Below, piece by piece: positions 42,322 through 52,900 of a stretch of DNA of 64,000 nt; within the stretch, counting starts at the first letter, position 1; the number at the start of each line of letters is the position of its first letter. Under the pieces are notes generated by a model that ran no database searches, was not told the DNA's origin, and saw only the letters and a list, made by a program, of their open reading frames with translations. The stretch covers positions 124,001 through 188,000 of the forward strand of contig JBQMRN010000004.1 of NCBI GenBank assembly GCA_052171895.1, written 5' to 3'. This stretch comes from Arsenophonus sp052171895. Its GTDB lineage: Bacteria > Pseudomonadota > Gammaproteobacteria > Enterobacterales > Enterobacteriaceae. The translations under genes were made by a program, and so were the position numbers.

Positions 42322-42399
42322 GCTTTTTATAAAAAGCAATTTAATTATAATTCTTATGTTTAAATTTATTTAACTATAAGAATTACCTTATAAAAGTTA

Positions 42400-42443
42400 A
42401 TTAAAGATGGCCTTTAACATTAATGTTAAAGGCCATCTTTAAT
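42400..42443. terminator. 44-bp perfect palindrome downstream of gnd
   Basis: ATTAAAGATGGCCTTTAACA continues to its exact complement with no mismatch and no spacer, giving a 22-bp perfect stem when folded (loop taken from the central AT pairs). It lies 17 bp after the gnd stop on the minus strand, and the arm ends in a short T-run. It most likely terminates gnd transcription and would also stop transcripts from the other side. Confidence 0.75.
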
Positions 42444-42459
42444 ATGATTTTATATTAGT

Positions 42460-43887
42460 TCAACTACCCTTTGGTTTCTCTAACCATTCAGTATGAAAAA
42501 TATTCTCTTTGTCAATTCGTTTATATGTATGAGCGCCAAAATAATCACGTTGTGCCTGAATTAAATTTGCCGGTAAAACAGCAGAGCGATAACTATCATA
42601 ATAAGAAATTGCTGCCGTAAGCGTTGGTAATGGAATACCATTTTGTATACCAAAACAGACAATATCCCGTAATGATTGCTGATATTTATCAGCAATATTC
42701 TTAAAATAAGGTGCTAACATTAAGTTTGCTAAAGATAGGTTTTGCCTATACGCATCGATAATTTTTTGCAAAAATTGTGCTCGAATGATACAACCAGCAC
42801 GGAAAATCCTCGCAATTTCACCATAATTTAGCTGCCATTGATATTCATCTGATGCTGCTTTTAATTGCTGAAAACCCTGAGCATAGGAAATGATTTTACT
42901 TAAATAAAGTGCTCGACGGACTTTTTTAATAAATTCTTGCTTATCACCTTTAAATGAATTAATAACGGGCCCAGTCAGGATTTTTGCTGCTTCTACCCTC
43001 TGCGCTTTTAAAAATGAGAGATAACGAGCAAATACCGATTCAGTAATAAGCGTAACAGGTACTCCCAAGTCTAGAGCGCTTTGACTGCTCCATTTTCCAG
43101 TTCCTTTATTAGCGGCTTCATCTAATATGATGTCAATCAAATAATTACCGGTTTTGTCTTCTTTTTTACGAAAAATATCCGCCGTAATTTCAATTAGATA
43201 ACTACTTAATTCACCTTTATTCCATTCAGTAAAAATATCGGCTAATTCTTCATTATTTAATTTTAATACGTTTTTAAGTATTGAATAAACTTCAGCAATG
43301 AGCTGCATATCACCATACTCTATGCCATTATGCACCATTTTTACATAATGTCCTGCACCATCAGGACCAATATAGCTTACACAGGGCTCACCATCGTCGG
43401 CCTTAGCTGCAATTTGTTGCAAGATAGGTTCCACTAAGTTATAAGCCTGTTTCTGTCCACCAGACATGATAGAGGGCCCTTTTAATGCACCTTCTTCACC
43501 ACCAGAAACACCAGTTCCAATAAAATTAAACCCTTGCGCTGAAAGTTCTTGATTACGTCGGATAGTATCCTGGAAATAAGTATTACCACCATCGATTAGG
43601 ATATCACCTTTATCCAGATAAGGTGTTAAGGAAGCTATGGTTTTATCTGTTGGTTCACCAGATTTTACCATTAATAAAATACGACGAGGTTTTTCTAATG
43701 AATCAACAAATTCCTTAATGGTATGACAGGGAATTAATTTTCTACCTGGATTTTCTGCGATCACTTCATTGGTTTTTTTTTTAGAACGATTAAAAATCGA
43801 AACAGAATAACCTTGGCTTTCAATATTGAGTGCTAAATTACGTCCCATAACACCCATACCAACTACACCAATTTGTTGTTTTGACAT
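42460..43887 (-). CDS. gnd: 6-phosphogluconate dehydrogenase, decarboxylating
   Basis: Oxidative pentose phosphate enzyme converting 6-phosphogluconate to ribulose 5-phosphate, CO2 and NADPH in the cytoplasm. The 475 residues (E. coli 468) show NADP-binding VVGMGVMGRNLALNIES at residues 8-24 with the following NRS, the GTGVSGGEEGALKGPSIMSGG active-site region, KMVHNGIEYGDMQ with the catalytic lysine, and the C-terminal RDYFGAHTYKRIDK tail. An AGGAG site precedes the ATG. Intact, followed by the palindromic terminator. It and the dead gltA suggest that the pentose phosphate route is kept while the citrate entry to the TCA cycle is lost. Confidence 0.97.
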   Translation of the reverse strand: MSKQQIGVVGMGVMGRNLALNIESQGYSVSIFNRSKKKTNEVIAENPGRKLIPCHTIKEFVDSLEKPRRILLMVKSGEPTDKTIASLTPYLDKGDILIDGGNTYFQDTIRRNQELSAQGFNFIGTGVSGGEEGALKGPSIMSGGQKQAYNLVEPILQQIAAKADDGEPCVSYIGPDGAGHYVKMVHNGIEYGDMQLIAEVYSILKNVLKLNNEELADIFTEWNKGELSSYLIEITADIFRKKEDKTGNYLIDIILDEAANKGTGKWSSQSALDLGVPVTLITESVFARYLSFLKAQRVEAAKILTGPVINSFKGDKQEFIKKVRRALYLSKIISYAQGFQQLKAASDEYQWQLNYGEIARIFRAGCIIRAQFLQKIIDAYRQNLSLANLMLAPYFKNIADKYQQSLRDIVCFGIQNGIPLPTLTAAISYYDSYRSAVLPANLIQAQRDYFGAHTYKRIDKENIFHTEWLEKPKGS

Positions 43888-44110
43888 GAAAAACTCCTGT
43901 CTAATAATTCATTACCTACAGTTAACGAGAAATATATTTTTATATATTAACTTACTTTATAGTTTAATGATAGTGATTTCATGCCTTTAATAACACTATA
44001 TTTCGGCTAAAAACGATTAAAAAATGTTTTTATATTGAAATTTTTGTTCAAAATGCTCATTATTCTAAAGATCGGCATAAATCGTCATATTAGAAGGTAA
44101 AATAAATTTT

Positions 44111-45715
44111 ATGGAATGGATCGCTGATCCTACGATGTGGGCTGGGCTTCTTACTCTTATCGTACTCGAAATTGTGCTTGGTATTGATAATTTAGTCTTT
44201 ATCGCTATTTTAGTTGATAAATTACAGCCTAAATTACGTAATAAAGCAAGAATAACTGGTTTAACATGCGCACTATTTATGCGTATTGTCTTATTGTTTA
44301 GTCTTACTTTACTTGTTTCTTTAACCAATCCTATCATTAATATTTTGAGTCACTTATTTAGTACGCGCGATATTCTGATGCTTGCTGGTGGGTTTTTTTT
44401 ACTTTTTAAAGCCACTATGGAGCTGAATGAACGGTTAGAAGGTAAAGATGAACAATCTGGCAAACAACGCAAAACGGCTAAATTTTGGGCTGTTGTAGCA
44501 CAAATTATTGTATTAGATGCTGTTTTTTCACTTGATTCTGTAATTACTGCCTTTGCCATAGTTGAACACATTAGCATTATGATCGCAGCAATCACTATTG
44601 CTATGATCTTAATGATTATTGCTAGTAGACTATTAACCATGTTCGTTAATACCCATCCAACTATAGTTATTCTTTGTCTAAGTTTTTTACTTATGATTGG
44701 TTTCAGCTTAGTAGCTGAAGGATTTGGTTATTTAATACCGAAAGGTTATTTATACGCCGCTATTGGTTTCTCTATTATGATTGAATCGCTTAATCAATTT
44801 GCATTATTTAATCGACGCCGGTTTTTAAAAGGAAGTAAATCACTGCGGGAAAGAACCGCTGAAGCAGTATTGCGGGTTTTAAATGGTCAACATGAACGTG
44901 CTGAATTAGATCATCGCACCTCTGATTTAATTGCTGATAGTAATAATGATATTTTTGATCCACAAGAACGACAAATGATTGTTCGTTTATTAGGATTTGC
45001 TCAACGTAATGTTAGTAGCATTATGACTTCGCGCCATGACGTTGAGTATATTGATATCAATAAGCCTGCTGATAAGCTACTTTCATTGCTAGAAAAAACA
45101 CCACATACACGTCTTGTTGTTACGGATGAATCAATAAGTGATGAGCCTGTTGGGGTTATACACGTTATCGACATATTAAATCAACAATTAAAAAAGCAAA
45201 AACTTAACTTACATGTGCTAATTACTCAACCACTAATTTTCCCTGAAGGCTTATCGCTACTTCAAGCATTAGAGCAACTTCGTAAAGCTCATACCCATTT
45301 TGCATTTATTGTTGATGAATTCGGCTCTGTAGGAGGAATTGTTACGTTGACGGACATTATGGAAACTATTGCCGGTAATATGCCGATCAGTGAAGAAGAG
45401 GTGGATTCTCGTCACGATATTCAACAATTAGAGGATAGCCGTTGGGTTGCTAATGGGTTCATGCCTTTAGAAGATCTGATCCTTTATGTGCCAATTACGC
45501 TTGATGAAAAACGTGAATATCAGACAATTGCCGGATTATTAATGGAGAATTTACAACGAATGCCTGTTGTAGGTGAACGTATCAAAATTGAAAATTGGGT
45601 TTTCGAACCGTTAGAAGTCACCAGCCACCGTCTTAAAAAGGTATTGATTACCCCTCTCCCCCACCTGCAATTGGCTAAAAATGATGTAAAACAAAATATT
45701 ACATTAAAACCATAA
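44111..45715 (+). CDS. yoaE: TerC/CBS/CorC-domain inner-membrane protein (YoaE-like)
   Basis: 534-residue membrane protein. The N-terminal TerC module has about seven membrane helices and starts MEWIADPTMWAGLLTLIVLE with the acidic motifs GIDNLVF and LDAVFSLDSVITA. Two CBS domains follow (about residues 295-420, including GFAQRNVSSIMTSRHDVEYI). A C-terminal CorC/HlyC domain (about 440-520) includes DSRWVANGFMPLEDLI. The layout is that of E. coli YoaE and YegH, whose transport role (probably metal ions, by analogy with TerC and CorC proteins) is not established. I favour YoaE because pabB and yoaH, its neighbours in E. coli, are nearby. No stops or damage. Confidence 0.8.
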   Translation: MEWIADPTMWAGLLTLIVLEIVLGIDNLVFIAILVDKLQPKLRNKARITGLTCALFMRIVLLFSLTLLVSLTNPIINILSHLFSTRDILMLAGGFFLLFKATMELNERLEGKDEQSGKQRKTAKFWAVVAQIIVLDAVFSLDSVITAFAIVEHISIMIAAITIAMILMIIASRLLTMFVNTHPTIVILCLSFLLMIGFSLVAEGFGYLIPKGYLYAAIGFSIMIESLNQFALFNRRRFLKGSKSLRERTAEAVLRVLNGQHERAELDHRTSDLIADSNNDIFDPQERQMIVRLLGFAQRNVSSIMTSRHDVEYIDINKPADKLLSLLEKTPHTRLVVTDESISDEPVGVIHVIDILNQQLKKQKLNLHVLITQPLIFPEGLSLLQALEQLRKAHTHFAFIVDEFGSVGGIVTLTDIMETIAGNMPISEEEVDSRHDIQQLEDSRWVANGFMPLEDLILYVPITLDEKREYQTIAGLLMENLQRMPVVGERIKIENWVFEPLEVTSHRLKKVLITPLPHLQLAKNDVKQNITLKP

Positions 45716-45827
45716 GGCAATGAGATGGCGCGTTGAATTTGTTATAAATTTTAACCTAAAAGTACTTTTTCTATTTAACTTCTTTTTTAACCAATTATTT
45801 AGTGTTTTTTTAGTTTGAGATTGAATC

Positions 45828-47603
45828 TTAATCGCGTAGCAATTTTTTAATATTTAATTGATACTGTAAATTTTCCCACTTACCATAAATACGTAGAGGA
45901 ATTGTCAATTCTTTAAGTTTATTAATGAAATTATCATTTCCATTCCAGCCTTTATTAATCTTAACCAGCAATTCCATGTCTGCGGATTTCCTTGCTAAAT
46001 TTAACCAACCATTACCATCGATATTCATAGCACAGGAAGAAGCAAGCAAATTTGAGAATGATAACATACCGTTATTAAGTTTTATATCAACGTTTAAATT
46101 TTCAATTTGAGTATTATCTTCAATATTTGTAGGATTATCAACTTTATTAGTTAACCCTAAAAAGGCCTCTTGTTGGATCAGTGAAGCTATATTTAATCCT
46201 GTTAATTGTGCTTTAGATAACATTATATTAGCATTACCGGACCAAAAATTTAGCAGCGTAAATTTATCATAACTACTTCCTGGGCCTGATAAATTTGCTG
46301 CTAATATCAATGAACCATCTAGTTTAGTTGACATGTCAAATGCTTGCAGTAAAGAAGCTAACTTGACATGACTAAATTTGGGTTTAGCTGTAATAATAAA
46401 CGGACTATTCTCATAATTTAAAGTCATAGGTAGTTCAAAATTTCCACCTAATAATCCACCTTCTAGTTGACTAACAATTAATAAGCTTTTATTGTTGGTT
46501 ATCTTAGATTTAAAGCTATCGACAACTAAACCTCGATATATGAGTTTATCGGCAGAAATTGTTGCTTGAAATGGAAATTGCTTTAAATAACTTAAATCAT
46601 AATCATCGGTTTTAGTCCTCGCAATAACAGGTTTAATATTTATTTGAGGCGTTATCTTTGTCTCTGTCAAGGTGTGTAGTAATAAAGGTTGCCAACCTAA
46701 AATCTTATCTAGATCTAGTTTAGTGGAAATAATATTTAATCGATAATCTGGCGATTTACCTAAATGAGTAACTAGATTGCCAGTTAAATTATTATTATTG
46801 ACGTTAATAGCTAAATTAGAAAGAGTTAATACGGGTTCTTGATCATGCAAATAATCAAACAATAAAGTTACATTGCCGATAATTCCATCTGTTGGTAAAT
46901 TAATACCACTAATTTTATATTTTAATTGATTAATTTCACCTACGATCTGATGCGGATAATCTGCAATATTTAGTTTGCTTTTTAAAGAAAAAGTGAGCTC
47001 TTGCTGATCCTTACTCACATTGCTACTAAAATTAACGCTAATAAAATGATCACCTTCCGTTTCCCTTCTAACCGACAACATAATATTACGCATATTTAAC
47101 TGGGTATCATTATCCAATTGCCAAATTAACAAGCTATCAGTTAGTTTAACTTTATTAAACTCAAATAACCATTTACTATCATTATTACTTTTCTTACTAA
47201 GACGGTTAATGGCTTCTGGATCAATCGAGGCATCTGGATTTAATTTTGCTTTACTGTCTGGAGTAGAGCGCAAAACTGCATTACTGATTACAATCTGTTC
47301 AACAGAAAGTTGCTTGGAAATTAACGGCCATAAGGAGACATCAAGACGCATATTATCTGCACTAATGGCGGGCTTCATCGCGCCTGGCGCGGTGAGTGAA
47401 ATCGGCCCAGTAATGATACTTATCTTCGGCCATACATGCCAACGCATTTTTCCTTGAAAAACTAAATGATAACCACTTTTTTGTTCAATTTTATCAATTA
47501 AGTAGTGACGAAAATCATTGGGATTAACAAGTAATACTAGCGATGTTAATCCTGCTAGAATAACCAACATCAGGATAGCTAATGTGGTTAGAAATAGTTT
47601 CAT
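45828..47603 (-). CDS. asmA: AsmA family envelope protein
   Basis: Inner-membrane-anchored periplasmic protein of the AsmA-like family, proposed to take part in lipid transport between membranes and outer-membrane assembly. The start is the ATG at 47601-47603 (MKLFLTTLAILML), chosen because GGAGA lies a few bases upstream and because E. coli AsmA begins at the same point; an ORF extension to 47618 is less likely. A single N-terminal helix spans about residues 5-27. LLVNPNDFRHYLIDKIEQKSGY and MRWHVWPKISI follow, then long beta-rich sequence. At 591 residues it ends at IKKLLRD, about 20 residues before the E. coli end, so the basic C-terminal tail is trimmed. Order asmA-dcd-udk is as in E. coli. 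Confidence 0.9.
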   Translation of the reverse strand: MKLFLTTLAILMLVILAGLTSLVLLVNPNDFRHYLIDKIEQKSGYHLVFQGKMRWHVWPKISIITGPISLTAPGAMKPAISADNMRLDVSLWPLISKQLSVEQIVISNAVLRSTPDSKAKLNPDASIDPEAINRLSKKSNNDSKWLFEFNKVKLTDSLLIWQLDNDTQLNMRNIMLSVRRETEGDHFISVNFSSNVSKDQQELTFSLKSKLNIADYPHQIVGEINQLKYKISGINLPTDGIIGNVTLLFDYLHDQEPVLTLSNLAINVNNNNLTGNLVTHLGKSPDYRLNIISTKLDLDKILGWQPLLLHTLTETKITPQINIKPVIARTKTDDYDLSYLKQFPFQATISADKLIYRGLVVDSFKSKITNNKSLLIVSQLEGGLLGGNFELPMTLNYENSPFIITAKPKFSHVKLASLLQAFDMSTKLDGSLILAANLSGPGSSYDKFTLLNFWSGNANIMLSKAQLTGLNIASLIQQEAFLGLTNKVDNPTNIEDNTQIENLNVDIKLNNGMLSFSNLLASSCAMNIDGNGWLNLARKSADMELLVKINKGWNGNDNFINKLKELTIPLRIYGKWENLQYQLNIKKLLRD

Positions 47604-47743
47604 CACCGTCTCCATCAATAGTACTCAAACAATTAATTAATATTCATCTTTATATAGCTTATTTTAGCTAAACTAAAATAATAGAATTATTTTGATAATA
47701 GCTTAATTTAAAAAAAACACCGAATTAATTAACTTAAAATATT

Positions 47744-48343
47744 TTAATTTATGATTATTTTACCATCTTCAGTGATTCTACTCCCCATCGCACCTTGTTG
47801 ATTTTTATATTTTGCGTCCTGACGACGATTATATGGGCGATCAGCTGAACCGGATAAGGCTTCAAAACTTAATGCGCCAATAACCATACCAGGCCGTAGT
47901 GCCAATGGCAGTTTGCCTGAATTATAAAACTCTAGCACAATCTGACCGCACCAACCTGGATCAATACGGTGAGCAGTAACATGCACCATTAATCCCAAGC
48001 GAGCAAGAGAAGACCGACCATCAAGCCAACCAACAACATTATCAGGTAAAGTGACTGATTCTAAAGTGACTGCCAATGCTAATTCAGCAGGATGCAAAAA
48101 AAACGCATCATTATGCCTTAAAGTAATTTCATCACTCATTACCCGATCTAATGCAGCATTAATTTCATTTTTCGGGCCACTAAGATCGATATAAGGTGCA
48201 ATATAGCCCTGAAATACTCGAAATTTATTGCCTAAACAAACATCAACTGTTACCCCATTGATCCGTTCGATTGATGGGCGTGGTTCAATAACCAATTTTT
48301 TTTCATTAAGCCATTTAGCTATATCATGGTCACAAAGTCGCAT
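47744..48343 (-). CDS. dcd: dCTP deaminase
   Basis: Trimeric enzyme converting dCTP to dUTP, the main source of dUMP for thymidylate in enterics. The 199 residues (E. coli 193) show MRLCDHDIAKWLNE at the start, the active-site GWLDGRSSLARLGLMVHVTA with the catalytic glutamate later in QIVLEFYNSG, and the C-terminal YNRRQDAKYKNQQGA. It is 33 bp downstream of udk and 141 bp upstream of asmA, so probably in one operon with udk. Confidence 0.97.
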   Translation of the reverse strand: MRLCDHDIAKWLNEKKLVIEPRPSIERINGVTVDVCLGNKFRVFQGYIAPYIDLSGPKNEINAALDRVMSDEITLRHNDAFFLHPAELALAVTLESVTLPDNVVGWLDGRSSLARLGLMVHVTAHRIDPGWCGQIVLEFYNSGKLPLALRPGMVIGALSFEALSGSADRPYNRRQDAKYKNQQGAMGSRITEDGKIIIN

Positions 48344-48376
48344 TTTTCTATCTCCTTCTAAGAATTCTTAATCTAT

Positions 48377-49033
48377 TTATAGATAATTACTGCCAGAACA
48401 GAACTCCCCTATTTTAGCTTTTAGAATATCAATCGCCACCCGATTTTTTCCGCCACGAGGGACAATAATATCTGCATATTGTTTCGATGGCTCAATAAAC
48501 TGGAGAAACATTGGACGAACTGTTTTAGTATATTGTTCAATAACAGAATCTAATGTTCGGCCTCGTTCATTGACATCCCGTTTAATTCTTCTTACTAAGC
48601 AAATATCCAGTGGCGTATCAACATAAATGGCAAAATCCATATTTTTACGTAACCGCTTATCTGTTAATAATAAAATACCTTCAATAATGATGACTTTTTT
48701 AGGCTGAAAAAAAATGGTCTCACGTTTACGCGTATGCTGAGTATAATCATATTGTGGGATATTAATGCCTTTTCCTGTCTTCAAGAATTGAAGATGATGA
48801 AAAAGCAGATCATGATCCATTGAGTTTGGATGGTCGTAGTTTACTTTCACCCGTTCTTCCATCGGAATATTCCGTTGATCTCGATAGTAACAATCCTCAG
48901 TAATCACACCAATATTGTGATCACCAACTTGACTACGTAATTCATGATAAAGCGTTTTCGCAATAAGACTTTTACCCGATGCTGAAGCACCTGATATACC
49001 TACGATAGCGTAGTTATGTGCTGGATCAGCCAT
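48377..49033 (-). CDS. udk: Uridine kinase
   Basis: Phosphorylates uridine and cytidine to UMP and CMP with GTP or ATP, a pyrimidine salvage step. The 218 residues show the Walker A GASASGKSLIA near residues 15-25, the substrate loop YYRDQRNIPMEERVKVNYDH, DTPLDICLVRRIKRDVNERGR and the conserved end KNRVAIDILKAKI. Complete and first gene of the udk-dcd-asmA unit. Retention of nucleoside salvage fits a host-dependent lifestyle. Confidence 0.97.
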   Translation of the reverse strand: MADPAHNYAIVGISGASASGKSLIAKTLYHELRSQVGDHNIGVITEDCYYRDQRNIPMEERVKVNYDHPNSMDHDLLFHHLQFLKTGKGINIPQYDYTQHTRKRETIFFQPKKVIIIEGILLLTDKRLRKNMDFAIYVDTPLDICLVRRIKRDVNERGRTLDSVIEQYTKTVRPMFLQFIEPSKQYADIIVPRGGKNRVAIDILKAKIGEFCSGSNYL

Positions 49034-49164
49034 TTTAAATAACCTGAATTTAAATAAATGGAATTAATATAATTAAATATTATAAGTAGAAGAATTATAA
49101 TGGGTTATTTAGTATCTTCCAGCATTTAAAATTATATTTGATTAATTTTATAACAAGACCTAAC

Positions 49165-49783
49165 TGTTTGGTTTCGGATCATTATATAGACACTCGTCGC
49201 ACACCCCTATTCATGGCAAGATGGCTACTAAGGGATATAGTTGAGAAAAATATCATCATGATAAAGCTCCATCATCATGTAAGTACAAGATCTAAAATTA
49301 GTGCTGCTTTCTTAAGGCCAACAAAGAACCTACTTCTACTGTAACTAAGCCTTATGGCATATGCGAACTTTACCGTTGTTGCTAAATGGTAAATGAGATG
49401 ATGTTGATGATTACAGGCCTATTCCCCATTATTTGTCGACGATGCTGTCGTCTGCTTAGGAAGCCGTAGTTATTTTCCTATAAAAGACGTTTTTTTCCTT
49501 CTCTAGAATCTGCTGATAGTAGTCGTACTCGAGTTATTATATCTCGATCTGGCCTGGATCAGTGTTTCTGTAGGCACGGATGGGGGATTTTCGTGAAATG
49601 AGGGAGGGTGAGGGAAGAAAGCTCCACCGAAGCCACACAAAGTATAAAGCGTTTAAAAGCTACGACCCTGATTATCTGTACGTAGATATGAAATATTTTT
49701 CATAAATGCCAAAGAAAACTTTACTAGTTTGTCTTTTCGTAGATATAAATTACCCCCCTCTTATGGGTTTTTATCTATCTTTA
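49165..49783 (+). mobile_element. IS481 copy f, first part
   Basis: Begins TGTTTGGTTTCGGATC at 49165 and runs through the helix-turn-helix segment, EAVVIFL-like sequence near 49460, HKAFKSYDPDYLYVD-like near 49640 and TRWVFIYLSL-like near 49770. It stops where IS91 copy 2 begins and resumes at 51677. Confidence 0.75.
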
Positions 49784-51676
49784 GAACGTAGCACTCACTA
49801 TGCTAAGTGTGGCCGCAGAGAGCTACGCTGCTTTGTGGATGGGGATGTTCATGATATGAGTACTATTTTATACTCTGCGATATGTTAATTTTTTTAGGAA
49901 TTCATCCAAATAGCTCGGAATAAATCTCCTAGAAAGGATAAATCAGGTAAATCAGGTAGTATAACACGTGACTTCAGGTGTTACATTGCCTGATTTACCG
50001 AAGCGCTTTATGATCTCCCTCCAGAAATTGATGATGCCAGAGCGACTAAATTTTTTATTATACCTCAAAAAAAGCTAGCAATGCTCCTCCTCCGACTCAA
50101 GGCTCCAATTTTTTCTCAAGACGTAGTATTATTCGCCTCTAGTCACAATTATTTGATGTTTTAAGAAACGCTAAAGCCAACACGATGACAAGCTCTGGAT
50201 ACAACTGGATTGAAGGGGTGGAATAATTGAAGTATGCTTGTTGATGAATTTATCTATAGGAAACTAGGAATAATCCCCCGTCTCTTCGGCCACTTGGACA
50301 AACACAAAGATAACTTGCCTGATAGATTTAACGAATGCGGATAGGATGAGGATTTCTATTTCTTTAGCAGATACCAAGAGGGTAATTTACTCAGATGTAT
50401 ATATTTAGACACGCTTAACTAAATTGCTTTTCACCATTGATGACGGCTGTAATAACTTTCTTGAAAAACACGGTGATAGTGTCAACTCGTAGACCCTTGT
50501 ATCTTGTCGAGAAAATGTTTGCCTGAGGCAGTTGTACCATTATGGAGGGGTGTGTTGGTCCGGCGCAGTACTGCTGTAGCCATCCTGAATGTTCTCAAAG
50601 CCATTTTTCTGCTAAATCTGTAAATAAAAAGCCTGGAGTTCATGTAGCGTCAAAGCTACCGAGAAGTGCTTTAAGTATAGCAGGTTCATATTTTACCAGA
50701 CTGCGACTGCCAACACATTACTTTTACTATACTCTATATTTCTTTCGCCTTTTTTCAACAATAACTAGCCGAGACTCAAGGCTCTGTTTCTCTCCAGGGG
50801 GCGTCGTGTGCCCACTACACTATCCTGCAGTTGGCACGCAAACAGGGTATCTAAATTGGTATCTTCTGTTCTTTACAGATTTAATGGTCGACAACTCAAT
50901 CAACATCCTTATCCTTCATGTCTCCATCACTCATTTCGGACTGGATATTAAAATATCCTGTATGGCGTGAGAGCTGTTATTCAAAAAAAAGCAGTCAAAG
51001 AAATTTAGCGAGACGCTGTCATCCGGCTGCTGTATCACAGCTATGACATGATAAATCCCATAGTCTTTCTTGTTTTTGGCATATTCGAGCTAGAAAGTGC
51101 TGGTAGCATTACCTGAATAAACAGTACGGAGATACGTTATTGGAGAAAGTGTACTTTGCTAAAAAAAGATGAAATGAGCGTAGCATAAGCTCGTGAAATA
51201 CCTTGGTGCTATATTAGCCATATTCTGGCGAGGCATTTTAAGATTGTATGTTACTATGGTTTCTTATCGAATCGAAACGAGGTTACACTATTACCGAAGC
51301 TGAATAAGGCGCTGGAGATGACAGCTTGCAAAAAACCAGAAAAACCGGGGGTGTTTGCTGTTCTGATGAAAAGATTCCTGAGCACAGATCCGTATAAATG
51401 CATGCTGTGTAGCAACAGGCTAGTTTTATCAACACTCAGCTTGCTAAACAGGCAACAAAATTATTGTCTAAAAGAATGCATAAAATGGAATAACTAGGGT
51501 TATTAAAGCCAAGCTTAGGATTATAATGTTTATAATAATTAGAGTATTAGGTCAAAGAATGGATACTTCGATAAAATCGAAATTTACAATAGATTAAAAA
51601 CCTATTATTATCTACTATAAGTAATAATAGATGGTTTTTACTTTTCACTTAAAAAGCGAGTTAATTTCCTAAGCAT
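49784..51676 (+). mobile_element. IS91-family element, defective copy 2, nested in IS481
   Basis: About 1.89 kb, same element as copy 1. Open segments include GCVGPAQYCCSHPECSQSHF from about 50545, the start of the zinc-binding region; FTRLRLPTHYFYYT near 50690; an HPHLHVS-type stretch near 50900; and ILARHFK near 51225. It ends CCTAAGCAT at 51676 and is followed by CAAG at 51677-51680, the alternative target tetranucleotide of IS91-type elements. The host IS481 reads continuously on both sides up to a later deletion. Numerous stops make it inactive. Confidence 0.78.
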
Positions 51677-51830
51677 CAAGGCCAAGAAGACCGCGGCCAA
51701 TGTTTAACTTTACATTTAGGAATTACACTAATCAGTATGGGGTAGTAAAACTCTATTGCAGTTTATGAAAGATTGGGTTAAAATTAAGGCTGAATTATTC
51801 AAAATAACCATACTATTTCCTGTGTATGAA
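51677..51830 (+). mobile_element. IS481 copy f, second part
   Basis: Starts CAAGGCCAAGAAGACCGCGG, which continues the transposase reading (YKAKKTAANA-like) interrupted at 49783. After about 35 bp a deletion jumps to the last 115 bp of the element (ATTACACTAATCAGTATGGG and following). Terminal repeat degraded. Confidence 0.7.
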
Positions 51831-51904
51831 AATTAACAATAAGTATTCACGCATATTTATTTTCAATCATTAAGCCACGAGATTAATTAGTTTTAATAGC
51901 CCTG

Positions 51905-52900
51905 AAATGAAAGCAATTTCAATGGAAATTTTTACCTATTAAGTACATTTTAGCAGAAACAGTTGCTGCTATTGCTCAATAAATAGCAGCGAACTAACTC
52001 TCCATTAGGATCCAGTATTACTGTTGCTTTTATTACTGTTGCTTTACCTTGATCTAAATCCTCACGCAGAGAAATATGTAACTGGATCTTACCTAACAGC
52101 TTACAGTGGTATTTTTAACCAATCTTTCTGATCTCCAAGAACTAAAAAATAGGATCTTAAGTAAGTGCGCACAATTACTACAAATCTGTAGACTTATATT
52201 TCAAAAATACCCAATACAGCACTTTAACTTTGTTAAACATCGCGATGCCTTTCATTCGCATCAAGTAAAGCAATATCTTATGCTATGGTCACAAGAATCG
52301 CCGCAGTGACAGGTATATTTTATGATAATGTTAATTGGACATTATTGCTTCCAGGTGGTTTATCAACTACTAAATAATCTAAATCTGGCCATTTGTATCC
52401 TCTAATATTTGCATTAAAGCTTTGCTAGCTGTTGCCGTTGAAGATCATGCCATATCATCGCATTGTTATCACTAACCAAATAACCAATTGAATTAATTGC
52501 CAGCCCATAAAGCCATTATAGGTACCATATGATACTTATCAGGTGATGTGAGCCGCTGATTTTTAGTTGCTAATATAGTCGGAATAGTAGAGGCCCAATA
52601 AATATCAGCATCAAGAATACCTACCTTCGTTCCTTCTTTCGCTAATGCCAACGCTAAATTTACTGTCGTGGTTGATTTAGCAACCCCACCTTTACATGAA
52701 GTTACAGCAATAATATTATGGATCCCATTGATGCTAGACAATTATTTAATCTATCTAATAGATTGATATTATCATATAATTTAAAGCTTGCTTCTTGTAC
52801 AGCAGCTTTTTCGTAATTGTGATGTTTCCTGCTTAGTTAATAACTTAAAGGGTGTTTTCCAGGTAAAGGCTATCACTAATTAAATATGTAAGACATCATC
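51905..52900 (-). pseudogene. mrp: Iron-sulfur cluster carrier Mrp (ApbC) pseudogene
   Basis: Best-preserved part at 52493-52741: INGIHNIIAVTSCKGGVAKS with altered P-loop (family SGKGGVGKS), then NLALALAKEGTKVGILDADI and YHMVPIMA. Downstream on the minus strand more blocks appear in other frames: DYLVV-like and PPGSNNVQLTLS near 52350, CSNCAH near 52190 (the metal-binding CxxC) and LHISLREDLDQGKATVI near 52080. The N-terminal domain is nearly unreadable. Mrp is a P-loop ATPase that transfers Fe-S clusters. It is divergent from metG, as in E. coli. Both the P-loop changes and the stops indicate loss of function. Confidence 0.88.
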
